A stretch of DNA of 54,574 nt from an uncultured Prevotellaceae bacterium (GCA_902799765.1 CADCBZ010000007.1:1-54574); one strand, 5' to 3'. Numbered from the stretch's first letter, positions 16,081 to 27,255 are shown. The notes: generated from the sequence alone by a model not told the origin. Numbers and translations: made by a program.

Positions 16081-19000
16081 CTACACTTTTATGCCCCTAC
16101 GTTTCACATCGCCAATATCCCTATCTGGCGATGGCTCCGCAACGGACATGGAGGCTTTCTTGTCCTCACTTTGCGACTCCTTGGCATCCTTATCGTCCTG
16201 CTTCTCGGACTTTGTGGGTGCCAGGTCGAGCGTAATCTTGCGGTCAAGGGCGGCCAGTTCGTTCTTCAGGTCGCGGAGTTCCGTTTCCTTTTTCCACTCC
16301 TTGTTAATCGTTGGCATGAGCTGCTTCAGGTCACGCTCCATCGACTCAATACGGGTCTTGTACTGTGCGATGTACTCAGGAATCTTCTCCAAGGCGCGGA
16401 GGAAGTGAGTGGCAGCAGCATCCTTGTCCTTCATCGCCATCTGGCCGTTGTTGAAGCGGTAAATGTAGTTCCCGTGAACAGAAAAGCGGTTTTCGAGGAA
16501 TGGCAGACCGCCCTTCTGTACCTCTTCCGTGCAGACCTTAATCGGGAATCCGAAAGCATTGCCAATCTCCTTGGGTATGCCCTTCGTGTCCGTTTTGTCA
16601 GCTATCTGTTGAAGTTTGGCTCCCAATGCCTCGAAGTCATCATACTCCTTGCCATCGATGATTACGGCATTGATGACATTCCCGAGTCCGTCGTGCCTGA
16701 CGTTCTTCTCGAAGATTTTCTGGTCTGATTGCATCTTCGACAGAATATCCTTGTCTCGCGTCAAGTCATTCTGCTTGGTCTCTACCTCCAATTCAACTGT
16801 CCGCCTTGCCTTCATGAAGCTCTTGCGCTCACTCTCCAGAGCAGTGATTCTCTTCTCCAGTTTCGCCTTGTCAAGCAGGTCGGTGTTGCCCGACAAGATG
16901 GCCATATACTCAGAGAAGTTCATGCCCGATTTCTCGTCCATGCCTCCCTCGTCGATGGTACGCGCTCCCATTGCGCCGGACTTCAGCTGCGTGATGAACA
17001 TCTGCTTGTTGTAGAGCAGATTGAACTTATAGGCATCCAGTGTACGCTCTACAGCGTAGATATGCACATCCACCTTGTTCCCTGCAAACATCTTGGCAAT
17101 CTCATTGCCCTTTCTGACTGCACGACCATTGCGCTGTTCAAGGTCGCTTGGTCTCCAGGGCGAATCAAGATGATGGATTGCCACAGCCCGTTTCTGGGCA
17201 TTCACGCCAGTACCCAGCATTGACGTGGAGCCAAACAAAACACGTACACGTCCCTCATTCATGGCAGCAATAACGGCCTTTCGTGCCTTCTCGTTCTTAC
17301 ACTCCTGAATGAAGCGTATCTCGTCGGCTGGAATCCCATAGTCCTCCACCAGTTTCCGCTTGATTTCGGAATAGACAGACCATCCGCCACCGGGCTGATA
17401 CGTTCCCAAGTCAGAGAAAACAAACTGCGTACCTTTCTGTTCGTCGAACTTCTTGTAGTATTCGGCAATCGTCGCTGCACAGTGCGATGCCTTGTTGTCG
17501 GGATGGTCGCCATAGCTTGGGTCTATCATGCGCATATCCAGTGCCATCTTTCGGGCATAGTCCGTGGCAATGAGCATCTTTGCTTTCTCTTCCGTCTCAC
17601 TCAATGGCCCACGACCGAGGATTGTTGCGTCGCCATTCTGTGCAAACTCCATCAGCTTTTGGATGAAGACCTCCTGGTCGGGTGTCGGCTTGATGTTGTG
17701 CAGTATCTCGTTCATCTCCGGCCTGTCCACACCCACATCCTTTGCCGTTCGGTAGTCGGTGATCTCATTGTAGAACTGCGCCAGTTCAGGCACCTTGATG
17801 AAGTATCTGAAGCGTTCCTTCTGGATGATGTTGTTCGTCACCGAAAATTCAAAGTCCGTCGATTTCTTGGCGAAGATAGCGGCCCAGGCATCAAAGCATC
17901 GGATGTTCTGACGCTCCAGTTCCTTCGGGCGCAGGTACTTGAAGAGCAGATACAGTTCCGTCAGGCTATTACTGATGGTCGTACCCGACAGGAACGTCGC
18001 CCCCAAGTCCCTGCCCGTCCTGTCCTGAATGGTGCGGATGGCGAAGAGCAGGTTCAAGGCCCGCTGACTGCCGAGGCTGTTGCCGAGTCCTGCCACGCGG
18101 TCGTGACGGGTGTTGAACATCAGGTTCTTGAACTGGTGCGACTCATCCACGAAGATGTGGTCGATGCCCATCTGCCTGAAGTCCACCACATCGTCCGTCC
18201 TCGTGCGGATGGCATACTCGATGCTCTCCAGCTTCTCTTCCAGATTCGCCTTGCGCTTCTCCAGTCCCTTCAGCATCATGCCCGAAATGTCCTTGCCGCT
18301 GTTGCGCAGCACGTCCAGATTCTCCTCCACGCTCTGCAACTCTGCCTGAAGTATCTTCTGCTGCACCTCAGGCGACTGCGGAATCTTGCCGAACTGGTCG
18401 TGCGACATAATCACGCAGTCGAAGTCGTTGTTCTTGATGGTATTGAAGAACTTCACGCGGTTCGCCGTCGAGAAGTCCTTTTCGCTGGCATACAGGATGC
18501 GGGCATTGGGATAGGCCGTCTGATAGGTGGCGGCGATTTCTGCCACATTTGCCTTCAGTCCGATAATCATCGGCTTGTGCACCTGTCCCAACCGCTTCAT
18601 CTCATGGGCGGCAATGCACATGATGAGCGTCTTACCGGTTCCAACTGAGTGATCACAGATGCCTCCACCGTTCTGCTTCAGCATCCACACACAGTCCATC
18701 TGCGAGGGATAGACGCCCTTGATGCCATACTTGCGGTCGAGTCCCTTCAGGTCGAGGTCAGGAAAAGTCTGGTGACTGCCGTCGTACTTCGGACGCACGA
18801 AGCAGTTGAACTTCTCGTTGTACATCTGCGTCAGCTTGTCCTTGAACTCCTGACTCTGCCCGTCGAGCCATTCCGTAAAGCCATTGCGGATTTCGTCAAT
18901 TTTTGAGTTTGCCAACTGGATTGCCTCCGCATCGCGTACCTTGATGTCGTTGCCGTTCTCATCCGTCCCGATACACTTCATGATGTTCGGCACGGTGTTA

Positions 19001-21783
19001 TGCAGCGCATGGCGAAGCAGGGCCATACCGTCGTAGCCCCGATATTCACCCTGCACATGGAATTCACGCCATATCTTCATGTTCTTGCGCTCACAGCTCA
19101 CGTCATACTCGTCGATGTTGGGCGAATAGACAATATCCACCCCCGTCTCATAGAGGTTGGTCATATACGACGAATAGACCGAGGCGGGAATCCAACGCTC
19201 ACCGAAGTTGAAATCCAAGTCCTCGAAAGGAATAGGTGTAGGCACGGCATCCTTCAGGGCTTTCAGCGACTTCTCTATCTGGTCGTTGATTTCACCACCG
19301 TTGGCTTCAATGCTTCTCTCGATGGCCTTGACCTTCTCGACCACGTTTCCAGCAATGAACTTGTCGCGTACCTCATAGTCACCAGTCAGCGGATTGAGGA
19401 ATATCTGCCCGTCCAGTTCGCTGATGAGGTCATTCTGCGTCTTGTCCGTCAGTTCCGACATATAGCCGAGATCCACCCTGCCGTATTTGTTGAGCGATGC
19501 CGCCACGGCTTCCTGTGCGGTCTCTACATGAGTCACCTCACCGACAGAGAAAGACACAGGCCGCTCGAAGATGTCTGCCTTGACGAACTGGCCGTTCTCA
19601 CTGCGCTCCAGCGAGAGCATATCCCTGCCTCCTGCATCCATCAGGATCATCTTGGCATTGGCTTTCTCGTTCAGACAGCCGAAGCGCATACGGAACTCGT
19701 CGTAGTATGAGTTGAGATTTGCGCGGAGCAGGTCGTTCTCCCTATGCTCGTTTGCCTCATAGCTGTAGAGCTGTTCGTAATAGTCACGGACTTGAACGTA
19801 CAGGCGCATCTTCGGCATCTGGGTAGCAGGGAGTGTCAGCGGATTGAAGATGGCTGAACCGTCATGCACATCCGACAGGACACCAAGGCGTTGATGGTAG
19901 TCAACGACAACAGAGCCGTCACGCAGATGCTCATACATCGTTCCCTCAAACTTGCCAGGCTGCGGTTGTTCTGGAACTAGGGGCTTTTCCTGTCTTGGCT
20001 TTGCCGATGCGGAAACGGTCTGGTGTGGATCATCCTCCGTCTTGTGCTGTTCTGTCTTTGCCTGATGCTCTCTCTGTTCGGCATTGGCCTCGATCTTCTG
20101 CTGACCAAGCATCAGAAGCTCCTTACGCTTCTTAGGCGACAAGTCCATCATTAGCTCATAGAAGCCGTTAATGGGAGGATTCTCTTCCCAATCCAGAGAG
20201 TCATAGACCGCCAACTGCTGCTCGACATGGCTTTTCTTGGCCATTTCTTCCTTCTGTTCCTGTTTCTCTCTGGCTATCCGTTCCTTCTTCCGCTCCTTTT
20301 TCGGTTTCTTGGGCTCAGGTTTGGGTTTTGGTGGCTCCTGAACGGTCATTCCCCAGAGGTCAAAAAGCGATAGTTGCTGATTGGCTTCCTGCTTTGTTTC
20401 AGGAACAGGCTGCTGCTCTGGTTCTGTTTGTGAATGAGCAGATGATGGTGTTGCAGGCATATCTACGACCTTGGCAGATTCCGTCTCTTCATCCTCACGT
20501 TCTTCTGCATCCTTGATTTCCTCAGCATCGGCATCTTCGATGATTGGTGTCTGTTCTTCAGGTTTTTTTTTCTCAATAACAGATTGAGTTTGTTCCTGCT
20601 CCAACTCTACTGTTGTAGTAACAGCAGGACTCTCCACACCCGTAAACATTACGAAGTTGAGATGCTTTGGCAACTCATCCATCAACCGCTCGCGTAGGTC
20701 ATGGGCGATACCAGCCACTCCACCGGAATGCTGATATTCCAACGCAGGCTTGCCGTACTGGTCTGTACCTCTTAGCGTACTTGTAGCGAGTACGTTTTCA
20801 GGATGGCGGTCGAAGTAGGTGTTGTAGATGATACTCTCCCCGTCATGAGAATAGGTCAGGTTGATCAGTTTCTCATCCTCGCTCAATCCCTGCTTATGCA
20901 CGTTCTTATGAATGATGATCAGGTCGCTTCCAGCCTCTGTGTTGGCACTCTCCTTGAAGAGATTATCAGGCAGACGAAGGGCTGTCACCAAATCAGCTTG
21001 CTCAAAGAGCAGGTTCAGACGGTAAACATTCTGACTGTCGAGATAGTTGCGAGTGGTGATAAATGCCACCATGCCGCCGTCACGCACGGCATCCAGTCCC
21101 TTCTGCATGAAGTAGCCATGCAAGGACTTGGAGATGGTACGTTTCATCACCGACTTGTGGTTGCTGTAGATAGGGTCGAATACCTTGGTATCGCCAAACG
21201 GGATGTTGGAGATGGCAAGGTCGTACTTGCCCAACTCATGAGGGGCTATACGCTCAAAGCCTTCAACATGCACTGTATCACTGGGATGCAGCGTAGAGAG
21301 TAGCAATCCTGTCAGCCTGTCTTTCTCAAAGGCAGTCACCTGAGCATCGGGATTGACAGAGCGCATGGTGTCGATGAACACACCCATACCCGCAGACGGC
21401 TCCAGCACCTTCTTTGGCTTCAGGTTCAGTTCGCCCATCACAGACCAGATGGCCTCTGGCACAGCCTTTGGCGTATAGAAGGCAGTGAGGACGGACTGCT
21501 TCATGCTGGCGACATACAGTTTGTACTCGTCTTCATTGGCAGTGTTCTCACGAATCACCCTGTGCAGTTCTTCGGTCAGGTCATAGAGTGGAAGGTCATT
21601 CTTCGGCCATGCCGTCTTGTTGTCCACAGGATTCAGCACACATTTCAGCCCACCGAAGCCGCAATACTTCGAGATGGTAACGCGCTCGGCATCGGTAGGT
21701 TTGCGATGCTCATCACGCACGAGGAAAGCCGTGTGGATGGCATCGATATTGGCTTGTAGCCGTGCCTTCCTATTGAACGCCAT
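16081..21783 (-). CDS. Giant DNA methylase-helicase (DarB-like)
   Basis: A protein of 1,900 residues joining an N-terminal N6-adenine-methylase-like domain to a superfamily 2 helicase. The methylase part has the SAM-binding motif [11 protein letters not shown] (near residue 140) and SNIPFG in the place of NPPY/F. A long charged, low-complexity linker (about residues 370-620) follows. The helicase part has SVGTGKT (near 1045), the DEAD-like [11 protein letters not shown] (near 1213) and the arginine-finger motif [13 protein letters not shown] (near 1550). This layout matches the DarB antirestriction protein of phage P1 and large proteins in Bacteroidales elements. The likely role is protection or processing of element DNA. 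The start at 21783 ([10 protein letters not shown]) overlaps the upstream gene by 14 bp. Confidence 0.85.
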   Translation of the reverse strand: MAFNRKARLQANIDAIHTAFLVRDEHRKPTDAERVTISKYCGFGGLKCVLNPVDNKTAWPKNDLPLYDLTEELHRVIRENTANEDEYKLYVASMKQSVLTAFYTPKAVPEAIWSVMGELNLKPKKVLEPSAGMGVFIDTMRSVNPDAQVTAFEKDRLTGLLLSTLHPSDTVHVEGFERIAPHELGKYDLAISNIPFGDTKVFDPIYSNHKSVMKRTISKSLHGYFMQKGLDAVRDGGMVAFITTRNYLDSQNVYRLNLLFEQADLVTALRLPDNLFKESANTEAGSDLIIIHKNVHKQGLSEDEKLINLTYSHDGESIIYNTYFDRHPENVLATSTLRGTDQYGKPALEYQHSGGVAGIAHDLRERLMDELPKHLNFVMFTGVESPAVTTTVELEQEQTQSVIEKKKPEEQTPIIEDADAEEIKDAEEREDEETESAKVVDMPATPSSAHSQTEPEQQPVPETKQEANQQLSLFDLWGMTVQEPPKPKPEPKKPKKERKKERIAREKQEQKEEMAKKSHVEQQLAVYDSLDWEENPPINGFYELMMDLSPKKRKELLMLGQQKIEANAEQREHQAKTEQHKTEDDPHQTVSASAKPRQEKPLVPEQPQPGKFEGTMYEHLRDGSVVVDYHQRLGVLSDVHDGSAIFNPLTLPATQMPKMRLYVQVRDYYEQLYSYEANEHRENDLLRANLNSYYDEFRMRFGCLNEKANAKMILMDAGGRDMLSLERSENGQFVKADIFERPVSFSVGEVTHVETAQEAVAASLNKYGRVDLGYMSELTDKTQNDLISELDGQIFLNPLTGDYEVRDKFIAGNVVEKVKAIERSIEANGGEINDQIEKSLKALKDAVPTPIPFEDLDFNFGERWIPASVYSSYMTNLYETGVDIVYSPNIDEYDVSCERKNMKIWREFHVQGEYRGYDGMALLRHALHNTVPNIMKCIGTDENGNDIKVRDAEAIQLANSKIDEIRNGFTEWLDGQSQEFKDKLTQMYNEKFNCFVRPKYDGSHQTFPDLDLKGLDRKYGIKGVYPSQMDCVWMLKQNGGGICDHSVGTGKTLIMCIAAHEMKRLGQVHKPMIIGLKANVAEIAATYQTAYPNARILYASEKDFSTANRVKFFNTIKNNDFDCVIMSHDQFGKIPQSPEVQQKILQAELQSVEENLDVLRNSGKDISGMMLKGLEKRKANLEEKLESIEYAIRTRTDDVVDFRQMGIDHIFVDESHQFKNLMFNTRHDRVAGLGNSLGSQRALNLLFAIRTIQDRTGRDLGATFLSGTTISNSLTELYLLFKYLRPKELERQNIRCFDAWAAIFAKKSTDFEFSVTNNIIQKERFRYFIKVPELAQFYNEITDYRTAKDVGVDRPEMNEILHNIKPTPDQEVFIQKLMEFAQNGDATILGRGPLSETEEKAKMLIATDYARKMALDMRMIDPSYGDHPDNKASHCAATIAEYYKKFDEQKGTQFVFSDLGTYQPGGGWSVYSEIKRKLVEDYGIPADEIRFIQECKNEKARKAVIAAMNEGRVRVLFGSTSMLGTGVNAQKRAVAIHHLDSPWRPSDLEQRNGRAVRKGNEIAKMFAGNKVDVHIYAVERTLDAYKFNLLYNKQMFITQLKSGAMGARTIDEGGMDEKSGMNFSEYMAILSGNTDLLDKAKLEKRITALESERKSFMKARRTVELEVETKQNDLTRDKDILSKMQSDQKIFEKNVRHDGLGNVINAVIIDGKEYDDFEALGAKLQQIADKTDTKGIPKEIGNAFGFPIKVCTEEVQKGGLPFLENRFSVHGNYIYRFNNGQMAMKDKDAAATHFLRALEKIPEYIAQYKTRIESMERDLKQLMPTINKEWKKETELRDLKNELAALDRKITLDLAPTKSEKQDDKDAKESQSEDKKASMSVAEPSPDRDIGDVKRRGIKV

Positions 21784-22213
21784 ACTGCTCGATGTAAAGT
21801 ACCACGGCACCCGTCAACTCTGTGTAGAGCTGCACATAGTCCGTTGACAGTTCAAACTCAGGCTGCGTCAGGTCGTAAGGCTCGAATACGGGCTTGACCA
21901 GTGGCAGCAGCTTCTCGGCAAATGGGATTCGCTGTTCCTCGTCCACCTCAACGGAAAACTCCTTCTCCAACACTTCCATCAGAATACTCCACGGAGTAAC
22001 GCTCAGACCTTTCATCAGGACATCCATAGCCAGTTCCTGTGCACCCTCTACGGAATGGCCTTCACGACGTGCCAGTTCAAAGGCCTCTGCGGCCTGGAGT
22101 TCACGGTTGTAGATAAAGTTGAGGTCTTTGGCTTTCTTCGAATGTTGCTCCATCAGGTAGCGGAGCAGATACAGTCCATAGTAGGACAACTCTTGTTGTT
22201 CTTGCTTCTTCAT
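21770..22213 (-). CDS. DUF1896 family protein
   Basis: A protein of about 147 residues matching DUF1896, a family almost confined to Bacteroidales mobile elements: [16 protein letters not shown] near the start, then a helical middle and [16 protein letters not shown]. It has no catalytic motif. The start at 22213 is an ATG ([12 protein letters not shown]). It overlaps the next gene (methylase-helicase) by 14 bp, which implies a joint function or at least coupled translation, and follows topB on the same strand. Confidence 0.8.
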   Translation of the reverse strand: MKKQEQQELSYYGLYLLRYLMEQHSKKAKDLNFIYNRELQAAEAFELARREGHSVEGAQELAMDVLMKGLSVTPWSILMEVLEKEFSVEVDEEQRIPFAEKLLPLVKPVFEPYDLTQPEFELSTDYVQLYTELTGAVVLYIEQYGVQ

Positions 22214-22257
22214 TTTCAAATTACGTTTATGGGTTATAGAATCAGCGTATTAGTAAA

Positions 22258-22284
22258 GCGCCCCGGGTATCCCTCCCGAGGCGC
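22258..22284. repeat. GC-rich hairpin between topB and the DUF1896 gene
   Basis: GCGCCCCGGG (22258-22267) faces CCCGAGGCGC (22275-22284), a 10-bp stem with one mismatch. The T-tract on the minus strand is weak, so partial termination or transcript processing is as likely as a full stop. The rest of 22214-22358 shows no feature. Confidence 0.5.
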
Positions 22285-22358
22285 AACCACTGAATCCATT
22301 TCAAAAAATCGTGTAAACGATATATGAAAATGAATGTCAGTGGCAAAGGTAATGCTTT

Positions 22359-24434
22359 TTATCGGGATTTACCTTTCTTTGCAGTCTTTTTTCGCTCAGG
22401 GAATGAGAATTCCGTCTGGAACGTCTCACGATTGAGGGTTACGACGGCATCGAAGGAATTGCCCTGCTTACTCTTGAACCCCTTGATGATGCCAGTCTTG
22501 CCGTCTGTCAGCAATGCCTTCAACTGGTCGTTGGTCAGTTCCTTGCCAGCCTTCTCGCGAAACACATGGCAGTCACAGGCTGGATTGTCGCACTTGACGA
22601 CCTTCTTGTAGAACTGCATCGTGCCTTTGCCGCACTTCGGGCATGGGATGCCGATACCGCTGTGCTCAAACTTGTCTTCCAAGGAGAGAAGTTCCTGAAC
22701 GATGCTGCCAGTATAGTCCTCAATACCCTTGCGGAAGTCATCGGGGCTATACTCACCCCGCTCTATTTTGGCAAGCGACTGTTCCCACTGGCCTGTCATG
22801 GCAACATCGGCAATCTGTCTGTCCTTCAGCAATTCATAGATGAACAGTCCCTTTTCCGTAGGGATAAGCTGCTTGTTCAGACGAATCATATACTCACGGG
22901 CAATCAGCGTCTCAATGATGTTAGCTCGTGTGGCAGGTGTACCGATGCCGCAGTCCTTGATGGCCTGTGCCAGTTCTTCGTCACCGATACCTTTGCCGCA
23001 CGATTCCATCTCTGTGAGCAGCGTAGCCTCGGTGTGGATGGGTACAGGCTTAGTCTTGCCTTCTGCAAGTCCCCAGCCAGACACAGGGATCTCCTGACCC
23101 TCTTTCCAGTTCGGCAGTCGGTCGCTGTCCGTTTCCTCATTGTTGATGAATCGCCAACCTGGCTGACGGATAACAGTTCCTTTGGTGACAAACGGCACGC
23201 CGTTCACTTCGGCAGTGACGGCAGTCAGTTCCTTGACGCACTTGTCTGAAAAAGCCTCCAACATTCTCCCCACTATGAGGTTATAGATTTTCTTGTCATC
23301 ATTGGAAGGGTACTGTAGTTTCTCGCCAGTAATTAGCAAGGCATGGTGGTCTGTAACCTTCGATGCATCGACGCTATGCCGGCTCGGCTTGCGGATGGTC
23401 ATGGAGAGTGCTCCCCACTGTTCATCATCAGCCAGCGTACGTAACAGCTTGGGAATCTCGTCATAGACATCATCCGGGATGTATCGGCTCGATGTTCTCG
23501 GATAGGTAATTGCCTTGGCTTCGTAGAGCTTCTGGGCTATGGCCAGTGTCTGCTCGGCAGTGAAGCCATACCTCACGTTGGCATCCTTCTGCAAGGCGGT
23601 GAGGTCATAGAGCAAAGGCGGTTCCTCTGTCTTTTCCTTACACTCCACCTTGGAGATAACTACACTTTTGTTCTCCTTCAACTGTTGGAAAAGTGCTTCG
23701 GCGGTTGCCTTGGCTTCCCATCGCTCTGATGTTTGAAACTTGATGGCTCTGCCTTTTTCCTCAGTAGTGAAGTGCATCTGCCAGAATGCTGTCGGCTTGA
23801 AGTTCTTGTTCTCAAGGAATCTTCGACACACCATTGCCAATGTCGGTGTCTGCACACGTCCGAGGGAGTAAGTACCCTTTCCTGCTGCAATAGTAAGTGC
23901 CTGGGTAGCATTGATGCCCACAAGCCAGTCGGCTTCACTCCTTGCCTTGGCAGATAGGAAGAGGTTATCGAAGTCATGGCCGTCCTTCAGGTTCTTCATG
24001 CCTTCCTTGATGGCTTTATCGGTCAGCGAACTGATCCAAAGTCGCTGGAAAGGAACGTGACAGCCGAGATACTGGTACAGATAGCGAAAAATCAGTTCAC
24101 CCTCTCGTCCGGCATCGGTGGCAACGATAATCTTTTCCGTATGCTCGAAGAGGTTCTTGATGACCTTCAGTTGTTCTTTTACGCCTGCATCTTCATTGCC
24201 CTTGGCATCCTTGCGGCTGACAAGCTGGAACTCATTGGGTATGATGGGTAGGGCATCACGGCGGAAGCCCGTCACTCCGTAGGCTTCGGGCATTGCCAAC
24301 TGTATCAGGTGACCGAAGGCCCAGGTGACACAGTAGTTGTTGCCGCCATAGTAGCCTACCTTTCTCTCCATTGCACCCACGACACGGGATATTTGTCGTG
24401 CGACGCTGGGTTTCTCTGCAATAATTGTAATCAT
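22359..24434 (-). CDS. topB: DNA topoisomerase III (element type)
   Basis: A 691-residue type IA topoisomerase. The Toprim domain begins MITIIAEKPSVARQIS, with ATDAGREGELIFRY carrying acidic metal ligands. The DNA-gate domain holds the active-site tyrosine in ITYPRTSSRYIPDDV (near residue 310). The C-terminal tail has a zinc-ribbon-like CPKCGKGTMQ...CDNPACDCHVF (near residue 620). Copies of this length without further zinc fingers are standard in Bacteroidales conjugative elements, where they may help plasmid-like replication or transfer. It stands upstream of the DUF1896 and methylase-helicase genes and downstream of the DUF3945 gene. Confidence 0.93.
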   Translation of the reverse strand: MITIIAEKPSVARQISRVVGAMERKVGYYGGNNYCVTWAFGHLIQLAMPEAYGVTGFRRDALPIIPNEFQLVSRKDAKGNEDAGVKEQLKVIKNLFEHTEKIIVATDAGREGELIFRYLYQYLGCHVPFQRLWISSLTDKAIKEGMKNLKDGHDFDNLFLSAKARSEADWLVGINATQALTIAAGKGTYSLGRVQTPTLAMVCRRFLENKNFKPTAFWQMHFTTEEKGRAIKFQTSERWEAKATAEALFQQLKENKSVVISKVECKEKTEEPPLLYDLTALQKDANVRYGFTAEQTLAIAQKLYEAKAITYPRTSSRYIPDDVYDEIPKLLRTLADDEQWGALSMTIRKPSRHSVDASKVTDHHALLITGEKLQYPSNDDKKIYNLIVGRMLEAFSDKCVKELTAVTAEVNGVPFVTKGTVIRQPGWRFINNEETDSDRLPNWKEGQEIPVSGWGLAEGKTKPVPIHTEATLLTEMESCGKGIGDEELAQAIKDCGIGTPATRANIIETLIAREYMIRLNKQLIPTEKGLFIYELLKDRQIADVAMTGQWEQSLAKIERGEYSPDDFRKGIEDYTGSIVQELLSLEDKFEHSGIGIPCPKCGKGTMQFYKKVVKCDNPACDCHVFREKAGKELTNDQLKALLTDGKTGIIKGFKSKQGNSFDAVVTLNRETFQTEFSFPERKKTAKKGKSR

Positions 24435-24488
24435 TGTATGGTTATGAATGGATTCAGTGGTTATACATTATTATATATGTTCGCGAGA

Positions 24489-24523
24489 GGTGGACAGACG
24501 ACAGTCATCTGCGGCTGTCCACC
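24489..24523. terminator. Hairpin between the DUF3945 gene and topB
   Basis: GGTGGACAG (24489-24497) and CTGTCCACC (24515-24523) form a perfect 9-bp stem with a 17-nt loop, 18 bp after the stop of the upstream gene. There is no T-tract, so termination is likely but not certain. Confidence 0.5.
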
Positions 24524-24540
24524 CTATCAGTATTTAGCAA

Positions 24541-25629
24541 TCAGAGCTTCGGGCCTCGCTTCTGCTTCTTCTCTTCCTTCTGCTCTTTCTTCTCACCCTC
24601 CGGCTTCTGCTCGTTCTGCTGCTTCTCATTCTTCGGAGCAACCTGTCCCTTCTGCAACGGTTCGTCCACCTTCTTCGTGGCCTCGTTGGTCTTGCCCTGA
24701 TGGTTCACGGCTACCTGTGTCTCGCTCTCATTGGCAGGTGCCACAACCTTACCTTGCATCGGATCATTCTTCGAGGCAAACGGCTGGCCCTTGTCGGGAT
24801 AGAACATCAGGTACATCGTGGCGGTCATGCCATCCTTCAGCGGATAGTTGTCGAGTTTTACAGACTTGCCTTCACGATAGTCCTTCTGCTGTTCTTCGGT
24901 CAGAGGGATGCCCTTCCACTTGGTCAGGTTCTTGATGCTGCCGTCCTCATTCGTCCAATTGAGCTTGGCCTTCTGCTCCTGTTCCTGTGTTACCTCCTGA
25001 CGGCTGCTGCCAGGAACGAAGGCGACATTCTTGCGGTCGGCATTCACCTGGAAGTCCACCATGAACTTCTGTCCCTTGTCGTTCTCATAGAGCTTGTCCT
25101 TGATCATGCCGCCCTGCTTAAGCAAGGCCATTTCCTCAAGCGTGAACTTCACGTTGCCTACACTCTCACGCAAGTGCAGTTTGCTCAGTGGGTAGTGTAC
25201 CAATTCGTTCGTCTGCTTGTCGAGCGACACGAAGCACTGTTCCGTTGTTCCCTCCTTCATGTTGAACAGTGGAACCACCTTGCCCAGGTTGCCTGTTTCC
25301 TTCAGTGCCTTGGCATCCTCCTTGGTGAAAGTGTAGCCCATGTACTCCGCATTCTCCAACTTCTGTTCCTTACGGACGAAGTGAGGCAGTACGCTGTAGG
25401 ATCCGTCCTGTAGGCGAGTCAACTGGAGTCGAGCAGCCGCCTTCACCTTCTGCCCATAGATGAGCATTGTCACATCAAGCAGGCCGGACTTGCCGAAGTT
25501 GAGCATGTTGTCCTTTGCTCCCGTCTTCTCCAGCACCTCTTTGGAGATGCCGAACTTCTCTTCAATCTTGTCCCAGTTTACCTTGGACTCGTCGATGGGC
25601 TGATAGCCCTGATTCTGATTTTGTGCCAT
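24541..25629 (-). CDS. DUF4099/DUF3945 domain protein
   Basis: A 362-residue protein typical of Bacteroidales conjugative elements. The N-terminus (IDESKVNWDKIEEKFGISKE) fits DUF4099. The middle has two related blocks, YTFTKEDAKALKETGNLGKV and VKFTLEEMALLKQGGMIKD, the second like DUF3945 repeats, which also recur as NLTKWKGIPLTEEQQKDYRE. The C-terminal 70 residues are a lysine/glutamate/glutamine-rich low-complexity tail. No enzymatic motif is visible. It is conserved next to topB in many elements, which suggests a role in DNA transfer or maintenance, but that is inference. Confidence 0.8.
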   Translation of the reverse strand: MAQNQNQGYQPIDESKVNWDKIEEKFGISKEVLEKTGAKDNMLNFGKSGLLDVTMLIYGQKVKAAARLQLTRLQDGSYSVLPHFVRKEQKLENAEYMGYTFTKEDAKALKETGNLGKVVPLFNMKEGTTEQCFVSLDKQTNELVHYPLSKLHLRESVGNVKFTLEEMALLKQGGMIKDKLYENDKGQKFMVDFQVNADRKNVAFVPGSSRQEVTQEQEQKAKLNWTNEDGSIKNLTKWKGIPLTEEQQKDYREGKSVKLDNYPLKDGMTATMYLMFYPDKGQPFASKNDPMQGKVVAPANESETQVAVNHQGKTNEATKKVDEPLQKGQVAPKNEKQQNEQKPEGEKKEQKEEKKQKRGPKL

Positions 25630-25661
25630 AAATCTAAAAATTTAATTGTTAATGAATAATG

Positions 25662-26069
25662 TTATCTGTTGGCGAGAATATCGCCGTTTCTCATTGTCTC
25701 AGTCAGGAACTCTTCAGCCCAACGCTTATCGAGTTTGTCACTATTTTCCTGAATGAAGCGGATGACATCACTCTCACGATGGTATGCCTTGTTTCTCAGC
25801 AAGATATATTGCAGTTCACCGTCTTTGCGGTAGTTAGTGATACTGCGTCGGCAGATGTGCAGCCTGTCTATCAGTTCCTGGGTACTGTACATCCGTTCGC
25901 CTCTCAGGTAAAGAACGCCCTCATGATGCCGCATGTTCAAGTCATCGACTAACAGCTTGATCATCTGTTCCTGCTGGTTCATTTTCTTAACGATACTGCG
26001 TATGCACTCCATAAAGCAGTCCTTGTCCAGTATTTCCTTTCCTTCCTGTTGGTTCATCTGTCCTTCCAT
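25662..26069 (-). CDS. Excisionase-like helix-turn-helix protein
   Basis: A protein of about 135 residues with a MerR/excisionase-type winged helix in the middle (MYSTQELIDRLHICRRSITN, then LQYILLRNKAYHRESDVIRF). The N-terminal 60 residues are helical. It starts at 26069, 2 bp after the stop of the preceding gene on the same strand, so both come from one transcript. In these elements such proteins act as recombination directionality factors or activators of excision and mobilisation genes. Which role this one has cannot be told. Confidence 0.75.
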   Translation of the reverse strand: MEGQMNQQEGKEILDKDCFMECIRSIVKKMNQQEQMIKLLVDDLNMRHHEGVLYLRGERMYSTQELIDRLHICRRSITNYRKDGELQYILLRNKAYHRESDVIRFIQENSDKLDKRWAEEFLTETMRNGDILANR

Positions 26070-26071
26070 AC

Positions 26072-26428
26072 TTAATCCTCCTTGCGTGATAAGATGTCCC
26101 TGTTCTTTTCGATACACTCCTTACGAATAGCTATGAGGTTCTTCTGACTCAACGGTCTCATAGTGACACCAGCAAATGCTTCAATGTCGGATAACCGATA
26201 CCACACCTGTCTGCCGAATCGCTTGTAATCCAGTTTCCCGTCCGTACGGTATTGCTGTAGTGTCCTTCCGCTGACACAGAGCAAGCGGATAGCCTGACTG
26301 TTATCTACCCAGAGGTCACTATCCTCGTAAGTGATGGTGTTCGTGGATTCCTCCACGTACTTTTCTATTTTCTTGATGCGGTCTGTCAGTTCTTGCCAGA
26401 GTCCGCTTTCTATCGTTATGACATCCAT
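26072..26428 (-). CDS. Excisionase-like helix-turn-helix protein
   Basis: A 118-residue protein with an N-terminal coiled coil (WQELTDRIKKIEKYVEE) and a MerR/excisionase winged helix (LWVDNSQAIRLLCVSGRTLQ, then LDYKRFGRQVWYRLSDIEAF). It is the first gene of the leftward unit that leaves the divergent promoter region, facing a similar protein encoded on the other strand. The family is clear; the role as excisionase or activator is inferred from context. Confidence 0.78.
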   Translation of the reverse strand: MDVITIESGLWQELTDRIKKIEKYVEESTNTITYEDSDLWVDNSQAIRLLCVSGRTLQQYRTDGKLDYKRFGRQVWYRLSDIEAFAGVTMRPLSQKNLIAIRKECIEKNRDILSRKED

Positions 26429-26459
26429 AATCTTTCGTCTCTTTTTCTGTTTGACGCTG

Positions 26460-26614
26460 CAAAATTACCCTATCCCAAAGACTTCAAATGTCAAGTTGAT
26501 ATCAAGTTGATATGAACTTTTTTCATCTTTGCCCTCCACACACCGTTTCTGAGGGCATATCAGAGCAAGTAGCAGTGAGGAAACAGCATTTTCGCCGCAT
26601 TCTGACTACATTTG
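26460..26614. promoter_or_regulatory. Divergent promoter region with tandem 11-bp repeat
   Basis: Leftward: TAATTTTG (26460-26467) with TTTG at 26485-26488, a 17-bp spacer. Rightward: TACATTTG (26607-26614). Between them CAAGTTGATAT is repeated head-to-tail at 26492-26502 and 26503-26513. The repeat lies just upstream of the leftward -33 box and is a likely regulator site. Confidence 0.55.
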
Positions 26615-26642
26615 CAGCCGTTAAACATTAGTCATATCAGTT

Positions 26643-26930
26643 ATGGAGATTATAGTAATAGAAAAGAAAGCGTTTGAGACGCTGCTGTCAGAATCGCAAC
26701 GACTCGCCCGACAAGTTGAAGTCCTGTCTCAAAAGTGTCAGGATAAGCGGCTACAGAAATGGCTTACTGGTGAGGAGGTCTGTGACATTCTCAAAATCAG
26801 TCAGCGCACACTACAGACCATGCGCTCCAAACATAAGATTTGTTATGCACAGTTAGGCCGTAAGTTCTACTACCGCCCTGAAGAAGTGGAACTGGTCATT
26901 AAACAGTCTGGCAAGTATCACAATATATAA
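26643..26930 (+). CDS. Excisionase-like helix-turn-helix protein
   Basis: A 95-residue protein with a coiled-coil N-terminus (FETLLSESQRLARQVEVLSQ) and an excisionase-type winged helix (WLTGEEVCDILKISQRTLQT, then YAQLGRKFYYRPEEVELVIK). It leads the rightward unit from the divergent promoter region and is followed after 10 bp by a similar gene. The similarity of all four proteins here suggests repeated duplication within the element. Confidence 0.78.
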   Translation: MEIIVIEKKAFETLLSESQRLARQVEVLSQKCQDKRLQKWLTGEEVCDILKISQRTLQTMRSKHKICYAQLGRKFYYRPEEVELVIKQSGKYHNI

Positions 26931-26940
26931 TAAGGTGTAT

Positions 26941-27255
26941 ATGGAAGAAAGAATACTCACCCTCAACGACGAAGTGATTGCAGGAACGCTAGAGTATCTG
27001 CGAAAAGCAAGTAGAAAGGCAGATGCCCTCATGGAAAACTACAAGCCAGTCTTTAATGGTGAACGGCTCATGACAGACAGCGAACTGGCTTCTATCCTGC
27101 GAGTAAGTCCAAGGACATTACGCGACTATCGTAATGAAGGGATATTGCCCTACATCCGCATGAAGGGCAATATCCTCTACCGTGAATCGGACATAGAGAA
27201 GGTCTTGAAGACAAACGAGCACAGGGCAGCAAAAAGAATGGGCAATACCCTGTAA
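26941..27255 (+). CDS. Excisionase-like helix-turn-helix protein
   Basis: A 104-residue protein with the winged-helix motif LMTDSELASILRVSPRTLRD, then LPYIRMKGNILYRESDIEKV. An ATG at 26941 (MEERILTLNDE) is the chosen start; an in-frame GTG lies 6 bp upstream. It is co-directional with and 10 bp from the previous gene. It ends about 45 bp before the promoter of the restriction island. Confidence 0.75.
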   Translation: MEERILTLNDEVIAGTLEYLRKASRKADALMENYKPVFNGERLMTDSELASILRVSPRTLRDYRNEGILPYIRMKGNILYRESDIEKVLKTNEHRAAKRMGNTL

